Below are positions 57,038 through 64,000 of a DNA stretch of 64,000 bases, one piece after another. The stretch covers positions 84,648,342 to 84,712,341 of the forward strand of contig CM043953.1 in the NCBI GenBank assembly GCA_014529385.2, written 5' to 3'. Source of the stretch: Adiantum capillus-veneris (taxonomy: Eukaryota; Streptophyta; Polypodiopsida; Polypodiales; Pteridaceae). The translations under genes and the position numbers were made by a program. The notes beneath the pieces are model-generated. The model searched no databases. It saw only the letters and a program-made list of their open reading frames with translations, and was not told the DNA's origin. The stretch's first letter is position 1, and each line of letters begins with the position of its first letter.

Positions 57038-58838
57038 TGAAACCAGCCCGTGGGGCGGTAGGCTTTGGTTATCACCCGAAATTCTTTACTTTAGAGACAC
57101 ACAGAGAGAACATGCAATGGAAACCTGCGACGGGAATTAACACTTAAGTACACACACAGCTCGGAAGCTAGAATGCTCCGAGCAGACGCCGACAACCTGT
57201 AGGCTCCAAAATTGGCGCCCCTTTCGGTATTTCTTTATACTTTGAGAGGGTAAATTACAAAGCAGAGTCCTGGGAATCCTTTACTTGTATCCCGCTAGAT
57301 ACCACTTGTTTTGGCCAAATTTCGGCAACATAATAGCCTTGAAACTTCCGTGAAACCAATTCCCCTACTGGAACTCACTTCCACTGGCATAAACCCTCTG
57401 ATTCCTGCCCAAAAACAGTAAATTCAGCACGCTGTATTTACTGGTTTTTGCCCTGTTTTCAGGGCTCACTTCCACTGGCATAAACCCTCTGATTCCTGCC
57501 CAAAAACAGTAAATTCAGCACGCTGTATTTACTAGTTTTTGCCCTGTTTTCAGGGCCAAACAGTCCCCTAACTGTCCTCTACCAGTGGGGCACTATTCCC
57601 AATGGTTCTGACGTCCGTATGGCTGAAAAACAGTCAATTTATAGCGCATACACAGCGTTGAAAACGCACCTATACGGTGAGGTTATGACCCTCACCCGTG
57701 CTTGCTTTGGAGTAGCAGCTAGCTACCCCTGTTCCTGCTCAAGGAGGCTCTTGCCTCAGCACAAAATCATGAAACCACACAGCTGTACATCAGTCAAATG
57801 AAGAGCCCTCTTGTGGGGCATCACATAATTGCACGTAGGGGAGAGAGAGAGAGAGTGTGTGTGTGTGTAGCGTGCAGGGCATCCTCCTAGCATCACATTG
57901 TACATGGGAGGGAAAGAAAGCACTCCATAGCTCTTAACCTGTGGTTCTCAATGAAGCATCCTCCCAGCATAAATCGAGCGGCCCCCTCTTCTCCGCTTGA
58001 CCTGAAATGTATCTCTAAACAAATATATGCAAAAAGGGGAACATTTCCACGGCTGTCAAAACCTACGTATCGCTGAAAACGCAACAAAACAGCCCTGTAA
58101 ACATGCATCTGATGCCTTCCAATGCTGAAAATGAGCTCCTTAATCCTAGGTAAGGTCATGGGAAGCTCAAAAATGGAGAGAAATGGCTGAAAATCACAGT
58201 TATCAACTTCCAAAACTACTCCAAAAAGTCAATTACGAGTTTTGTTGTCCTAAACTTATAAATTGACCAAAAAGTGCCACTTGGCACTCATGCCTGCAAT
58301 TTCCCCGCATTGGGCTTCCTGCTTAAAAGTCTCTCAACTGGTGCATCAGTTGACTTTGCAGCAGAGTAATAAAATGTTCCCCTTGTCATTCTGAAGCTAA
58401 AGATGCGAACAAATTTCATGGCCCAAAATAGCAGTTCCCTAAATTTTAGGAGATGCTTCCGTTGGGCTCCCACTGGTCTTCTGACCATCTATCCTCATTG
58501 GGACCGCATCCAAAAGTGCAATGTGGCCCAACTGTCGTATACTTTCTGTTGGTGATCCCACCTTGACTTTATACCATTATCGAGTTCACTTCCTAGTATC
58601 CACCAACTTGCTAAGTGCGATGGGGGAACCTACATGATCTTGCACTAAGCCTATACATCCTCTTACTATACGAATTCCAGTGCTGACCAACTTCCCGTTT
58701 GCGGATGAAACTCCGTTCACATTGGCCAGACAATGTCCGACCATTTGCAACTTCAAAAAGAGGGTCTCAAAAATTAAACAAAAATCATTGGAAAGAAACC
58801 AACAACTAAGGTTAGCAGTTGCCACGTCCTCGTGACAT
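57038..58838 (-). repeat. 3' LTR of the non-autonomous element
   Basis: TG...CA termini. It contains an extra 93-bp tandem duplication (two copies of 'ctcacttccactggcataaa...' at about 57370-57555) that accounts for its greater length. Confidence 0.92.
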
Positions 58839-58840
58839 AC

Positions 58841-58850
58841 CCCCCTCTTG
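58841..58850 (-). other. Polypurine tract
   Basis: AAGAGGGGGG on the minus strand, two bases from the 3' LTR. Confidence 0.8.
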
Positions 58851-59002
58851 AAATCGCAAACGTCTTCGATTGCATACCATAAATACATGCCACTGATGAT
58901 CTTGTGTTGTTAGCACTCTTTTATCATCGCATGTATCCGCAAGAAAGGTCGTAATACATAGATACAAATGACTTAATGAGACCTTCATACTTTTGTCATC
59001 TA

Positions 59003-59245
59003 TTACACTGAATTCATATGTACATATGATATGCTAGCTCTATCATTACCCCTCCTTTGCACATGTTGGGTTGGGGCATAAGTAGGTTGTAACCCAAAGG
59101 CCTCATGGTAAAGCTGCAATACATTTGGTAACTCTGACAGTTCATGCTCTTCCATCCACTTTCCATCCATAGGTGGATAGTTCTTGAATTTCACCACATA
59201 GCATCTTGCAACCTCTCCCTTAACTTTTTACATGTGCAAGAGGCT
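59003..59245 (-). pseudogene. Chromodomain remnant of a chromovirus integrase
   Basis: Minus-strand reading VKGEVARCYVVKFKNYPP, then DGKWMEEHELSELPNVLQLY and HEAF. This matches a chromodomain: the aromatic/basic 'VxWxGYPPxxxTWEP' strand block followed by a C-terminal helix. In chromoviruses the domain ends the integrase and guides integration to marked heterochromatin. No other integrase sequence is present. The M at 59197 is internal, and the frame is open upstream to about 59245. Confidence 0.7.
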
Positions 59246-59681
59246 CTTGCCTCTGCAAACGAGCATAATTCTGCAACACTGTAGCGTACTACCCACGACC
59301 AAGTAAGCACAAATTTCAAGATGATTTACCAATGCGTCAAAGAATCCAAGCAATCGCCTCAGAGAATCAGCGAGCAGCGTGTCACCTGGCAGACCCACAT
59401 CACCCCCGCAGGAGATCTAGTGGCCAATCTACCACCGTGAGACCTCTCCCTATCTCATCTTGGTTCATACTTGCAAACCCTAAAAATGCAGCAGAAAATC
59501 ATCCCTAATTCGACCACTTTTTGGCAGGGAAAACATGCGAAATTTCCTATCTGTCCTGTGAAGAGAAACCCTCTTCCTTGGTGTCATTCATCCTGTCAGT
59601 CATAGTGTAATTGCAAGTTCATGAACTTTGTGTCTTTACCCAAAACAACCGAGGCTCACTCTTTGAGAAAAAAGTGATTGA

Positions 59682-59699
59682 TATCCTGGCAATGAACCA
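59682..59699 (-). promoter_or_regulatory. Primer-binding site of the non-autonomous element
   Basis: TGGTTCATTGCCAGGATA on the minus strand, directly abutting the 5' LTR. It starts with the TGG that pairs with the tRNA CCA end. The tRNA is not identified (not the usual Met-i sequence). Confidence 0.65.
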
Positions 59700-61387
59700 T
59701 GAAACCGGCCTGTGGGGCGGTAGGCTTTGGCTTTCACCAAAAATTCTTTACTTTAGAGACACACAGAGAGAACGTGCAATGGAAACCTGCGACGGGAATT
59801 AAAACTTAAGTACACACACGGCTCGGAAGCTAGAATGCTCTGAGCAGACGCTGACAACCTGTAGGCTCCAAAATTGACGCCCCTTTCGGTATTTCTTTAT
59901 ACTTTGAGAGGGTAAATTACAAAGCAGAGTCTTGGGAATCCTTTACTTGTATCCCGCTAGATACCACTTGTTTTGGCCAAATTTCGGCAACATAACAGCC
60001 TTGAAACTTCCACGAAACCAATTCCCCTACTGGAACTCACTTCCACTAGCATAAACCCTCTGATTCCTGCCCAAAAACAGTAAATTCAGCACTCTGTATT
60101 TACTGGTTTTTGCCCTGTTTCCAGCCCCAAACAGTCCCCTAACTATCCTCTGCCAGTGGGGCACTATTCCCAATGGTTCTGACGTCCGTATGGCTGAAAA
60201 ACAGTCAATTTATAGCGCATACACAGCGCTGAAACCGCACCTATACGGTGAGGTTATGACCCTCACCCGTGCCTGCTTTGGAGTGGCAGCTAGCTACCCC
60301 TGTTCCTGCTCAAGGAGGCTCTTGCCTCAGCACAAAAGCATGACACCACATAGCTATAAATCAGTCAAATGAAGAGCCCTCTTGTGGGGCATCACATAAC
60401 TGCACGTAGGGGAGAGAGAGAGAGAGCAATGTGTAGCGTGCAGGGCATCACTCCTAGCACCACACTGTACATGGGAGGGAAAGAAAGCACTCCATAACTC
60501 TTAACCTGTGAGACAGGTTCTCAATGAAGCATCCTCCCAGCATAAATGGAGCGGCCCCCTCTTCTCTGCTTAACCTGTAATGCATCTGTGAACAAATATA
60601 TGCAAAAAGGGGAACATTTCCATGGCTGTCAAAACCTGCGTATCGTTGAAAACGCAACAAAACAGCCCTGTAAACACGCATTTGATGCCTTCCAATGCTG
60701 AAAATGAGCTCCTTGATCCTAGGTAAGGTCATGGGAAGCTCAAAAATGGAGAGAAATGGCTGAAAATCACAGTTATCAGCTTCCAAAACTGCTCCAAAAA
60801 GTCAGTTACGAGTTTTGTTCTCCCAAACTTGATAAATTGACCAAAAAGTGCCACTTGGCACATGCATGCAATTTTCCCGCATTGGGCTTCCTGCTTAAAA
60901 GTCTCTCAACTGGTGCATCAGTTGACTTTGCAGCAGAGTAATAAAATGTTCCCCTTGTCATTCTGAAGCTAAAGACGCGAACAGATTTCATGGCCCAAAA
61001 TAGCAGTTCCCTAAATTTTAGAAGATGCTTCCGTTGGGCTCCCACTGTGGGACCGCATCCAAAAGTGCAATGTGGCCCAACTGTCGTATACTTTCTGTTG
61101 GTGATCCCACCTTGACTTTATGCCTTTATTGAGTTCACCTTCTAGTATCCACCAACTTGCTAAGTGCGATGGGGGGACCTACATGATCTTGCACCGAGCC
61201 TAGACATCCTCTTACTATACAAATTCCAGTGCTGACCAACTTCCTATCTGCGGGTGAAACTACCGTTCACATTGGCCATACAATGTCCGACCATTTACAA
61301 CTTCAAAAAGAGGATCTCAAAAATTAAACAAAAATCATTGGAAAGAAGCCAACAACTAAGGTTAGCAGTTGCCACGTCCTCGTGACA
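59700..61387 (-). repeat. 5' LTR of the non-autonomous element
   Basis: Partner of 57038-58838, a few percent diverged, with TG...CA ends. Confidence 0.92.
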
Positions 61388-62365
61388 GCTACTTTGGCCC
61401 GGGCAGACTGACCGTCTAGCCCTGACTAAAGGAAGTTCCTGATCAACCTTTGAATCTATCTGATACAATAACTAGAGAATATCCAACATGAAGTGATGTA
61501 CCGCATGGTAGCCAGCAAAACTTGGTTGGTCACCACCACCCTCCCTGCTAGAGATAATCTCGCTGAGCTCCAATAAAGAATCTTCTTCCGTATGCACAGA
61601 AGAAGTGGAGCAATTTGCTGCTCGGGAGATAAGTCCAATCCAACCTGACAACCCACGTACCGTACTGCAGTGCCAGGAGGTATCCAACGAAATCCGAGGT
61701 CCGGTCTATACTCGGGAGGAAAGACTCACTGAACCAAAAAGCAACTGTCTTGCACCAATTAATGAGCACACCGGAAGGCACACAAGACATCCAATGCCTG
61801 CTCCGCTCTCTGCAGATTGGCCTCTTGGCCATGCAAACGTATCATCAGCAGACTCTGAGTCCAGCAAATCCTCATCCCAAATAGGTAACACAGCCTACGT
61901 AATCCAACCTCCTCTGCAGTCAAATACATACTCATGGCCTCAGCGAAAAACAAGAAGAGGAAGGGGGCAAGGGGACAGCCCTGCCTAATTGAGCGAGTCA
62001 GCTCAAAACTCGGCCATCGGCAGCCTGCCATCAACACCTGACTCTGAGCAGTGGTGTATAGAGCTGCAATCCCTCGAATCCAATCAGGCTCAAAACCCAT
62101 ACGCAACATAGTACCCTCTAGAAAGCTCCAGTCCACTCAAAGTCGAGAAGAAGAAGAACCAAAATCCTCACCAAGCAAGCAAGCTAGTGCAGTAGCCTCC
62201 CAAAATATAAAAATGTTGTCCAGGATACTACGTTCCTTGACAGAGCCAGTCTGGGTATCGTGGATCAACTCTCCTAGGAGGGGCTGGATCCTCAAACTCA
62301 GAGTCTTTGCTAAGACTTTGTTTATAGTGTTGAGGATCGTCATAGGCCTCCACTGCGGAGAGTAA
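61388..62365 (-). pseudogene. LINE (L1-type) ORF2 reverse transcriptase
   Basis: Minus strand from about 62365 down: PMTILNTINKVLAKTLSLRI, HDTQTGSVKERSILDNIFIF (RT fingers), then after a frameshift MDWSFLEGTMLRMGF, FELTRSIRQGCPLAPFLF (motif B), a degraded DD motif (ESADDTFAW), and finally LGCQVGLDL and ARLSLAGRVVVTNQVLLATM. It is truncated at its 5' side at 62365, so the endonuclease is absent, and interrupted at 61387 by the LTR element. The reading continues at 57037. Confidence 0.88.
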
Positions 62366-63060
62366 AACAAACATGAAACAAGAAAACAAAAACATTCCCC
62401 GTGACACCATAACAAATGAAGATATCTTCACATGATGGAGATTGAGACGGGGGAGGTGAAAAATAAATGAGACGTAGTCTCTCATGAGCAACATGAACAA
62501 TTAGCAAACATGGTGTGTACTCTAGAAATCCAAACACAACCTTTAATGCACTAGACATTATGAAAACACAATTGAGTAAACTTACTCATTGAGCGAGAAG
62601 GGAAATATAATTCAAGAGTCGATAATTTTGGACACTCCATCTACATTCAAGGATGTTGAGACATTGCCCAACGATAAGGGTATTCCTTTTAAGACCATGC
62701 TATTAGAGCTAGAGATTTTTTTATTTTCTAAAAGACATGAAACCACCTTAGTTTAGTGGCAAAGAAAAAGACAAAAATAAAGACTCTGCTTACAACTTCC
62801 TCCAAAAACGACAAGACTTGCAAAGGCATAGAAACACTCCTCCAGAACCTCAACCTCTGGTGGTCATGTGGGTATTGTGTGAGTGGAGAAGAAAGAAGCA
62901 GATATGATGCCTGTAGGCAAAAGAGAGAGGGAAGGCTATGCCGCACCAGGTCCTATAAAAATAAAGGGAAAGAGAAAGAGGGTGAAGATGCGATAGACAA
63001 TTTGAGGTAGAAAATTTACCTTTGGGAGAAATCCAAACAGCTTATATTTTAAAGATCTAA
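62366..63060. other. Mostly anonymous sequence leading into a Ty3 gag region
   Basis: The frame at 62756-63010 is basic and lysine-rich and runs toward the readable gag sequence after 63060. No definite domain was seen. Confidence 0.35.
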
Positions 63061-64000
63061 TTGGGAGGAAAGTAGATTGTACTTTTGGACAATTGATGAA
63101 TATGGTGCCCAAACTCAAGAGGCAGTGGAAGTCATTAGTGAATCTAGAGAAAGAGCCAAAGCATGGACAAGTCAGAGTGTTGACTGTGAAGAGAGCTACC
63201 CGACATTTGTCTTGTGGTGAACGCTTGGCACAAAGGTGTGGGCATGGGAGAGGCCTACATTGATGGAGGTGGTCAAGCTTGTGTGATCACACAGTCATGT
63301 GTCGAGAGACTAGGTCTCATTACATGCGGGAGCTCTAGGTTTCGGATTTGACTAGCAAACCATGCCAAAGTGAAGTGTTTGGAGATGATTAAGAATTTGG
63401 AAGTTGAAGTCTTTAATGTGAATGTTATAGTAAGCTTTCATGTTAAGCCAACTGGCTTGGGAACTTTTCCTCTCATTTTGGGATGACCTTGGTTGAGAGC
63501 TATTGGTGTTGTGCACGATTGGGACAAGGGCACAATCTGTGTGTATGGCAAGAAGGGTGAAAAGAGGGTGTTAGATATGACTACCAAGCAGCCTATGGCA
63601 CTAGAAGATGTGAGTGAGAATGATGAATCCGAAGTTACTAGTGAAGATGGTTTTGAAGATTCAAAAAGTATCTCTGCTTCCAGTTCCAATGATGAGGGTG
63701 AAGTGTCATTCTTATTGTTGGACCAAGCGAAGAGGAAAGTGTGGGAAATGTTGCAAGTGTTAGAGAATATAAATGATTCAAGCTGTTTAGATCAACTTGA
63801 GGAATATTTATAGCCTAAACAGGAATACAGTGAAGAAAGAGTTGATTCAAAATATATTGAGTACTAATTTGACGCAAGGAGAAAGAAGGGAGTACTTAGC
63901 AATGTTGGACAGGTTTCTAAATCTTTTCATCACTTCATATCAAGAAATAAGGGGTTTTGTTGGAGATCCTATGAAGATTGAACTAGTTGAAGGGGCAAAG
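63060..64000 (+). pseudogene. Ty3-type gag/protease region, running off the window
   Basis: Reads FGQLMNMVPKLKRQWKSLVN near the start, then IDGGGQACVITQSCVERLGL (about 63257-63320), which resembles the retropepsin active site with the 'IDGG(A/S)' triad changed to DGG, then VKPTGLGTFPLILG and PWLRAIGVVHDWDKGTICV, typical of the protease C-terminus. An acidic linker follows (63600-63815). In-frame stops occur at about 63348, 63486 and 63812. The RT should lie to the right of the window. Confidence 0.7.

Larger units (their letters stand above)
57038..61387 (-). mobile_element. Non-autonomous Ty3 (chromovirus-derived) LTR retrotransposon inserted in the LINE
   Basis: LTRs of 1801 bp (57038-58838) and 1688 bp (59700-61387) begin TGAAACC and end GTGACA. 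They are flanked by a perfect 5-bp target duplication GCTAC (57033-57037 and 61388-61392). On the minus strand the primer site TGGTTCATTGCC directly follows the LTR at 59699, and the purine tract AAGAGGGGGG (58841-58850) lies next to the other LTR, so the element reads right to left. The internal region is only 861 bp and keeps just a chromodomain remnant, so it depends on trans-supplied enzymes. Confidence 0.93.

Overview
This window comes from a large, repeat-rich land-plant nuclear genome. Three things point to a plant: (1) Ty1/copia and Ty3 LTR retrotransposons whose primer sites match plant initiator-tRNA-Met; (2) L1-type LINE remnants with zf-RVT tails; (3) an intron-containing plant VAP27-type gene. 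The abundance of (GA)n/(CT)n tracts, the Penelope-like reverse transcriptases, and a MULE-like transposase of a type I recall mainly from ferns, lycophytes and bryophytes suggest a non-seed plant, perhaps a fern. The species cannot be fixed from the sequence. Almost everything here is decayed, nested transposon sequence; only one convincing host gene start is visible.

Layout. 1-7.3 kb: a 5'-truncated Penelope-like RT (about 2.0-2.8 kb), a ribozyme-like core motif downstream of it, and a dispersed 620-bp repeat pair. 7.3-12.4 kb: a full-length but mutated copia element with 227-228 bp LTRs, next to (and perhaps inside the LTR of) a broken Ty3 element that runs to 15.5 kb. 15.5-18.5 kb: a minus-strand, multi-exon unidentified gene relic. 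19-24 kb: a 34-bp minisatellite and a MULE-like transposase relic (21.0-22.9 kb). 24.3-36.6 kb: the most unusual object, a 10.9-kb retroelement with 3.4-kb direct terminal repeats bounded by (CA)n. It encodes an RGG-tailed ORF1 and a Penelope-like RT, and it is flanked by a short inverted repeat and, further out, a 90-bp direct repeat.

37.0-38.1 kb: a 5'-UTR intron plus four clean coding exons of a VAP27-like MSP-domain protein. Its intron 2 to intron 4 segment, including an inserted ORF1/zinc-knuckle relic, is repeated in inverted orientation at 44.4-46.5 kb. The two 2-kb arms flank 4.7 kb of Ty3-type LTR, gag and pol debris. A pararetro/Ty3-type RT fragment follows, then a copia solo LTR with a perfect 5-bp target duplication. 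47-54 kb is mostly anonymous; it holds two near-identical 156-bp GC-rich hairpins about 0.95 kb apart and a candidate tail-anchor terminal exon on the minus strand. 54.9-62.4 kb is a minus-strand LINE ORF2 split by a 4.35-kb non-autonomous LTR element (TSD GCTAC) that keeps only a chromodomain remnant. The right edge (about 63-64 kb) enters another Ty3 gag/protease region.

There is no operon-like cooperation between genes. The functional themes are transposon nesting, capture and inverted duplication of a host gene segment, and an LTR-like Penelope-type element with its own candidate promoter. All calls were made by eye without database searches, and family assignments rest on recognised motifs.
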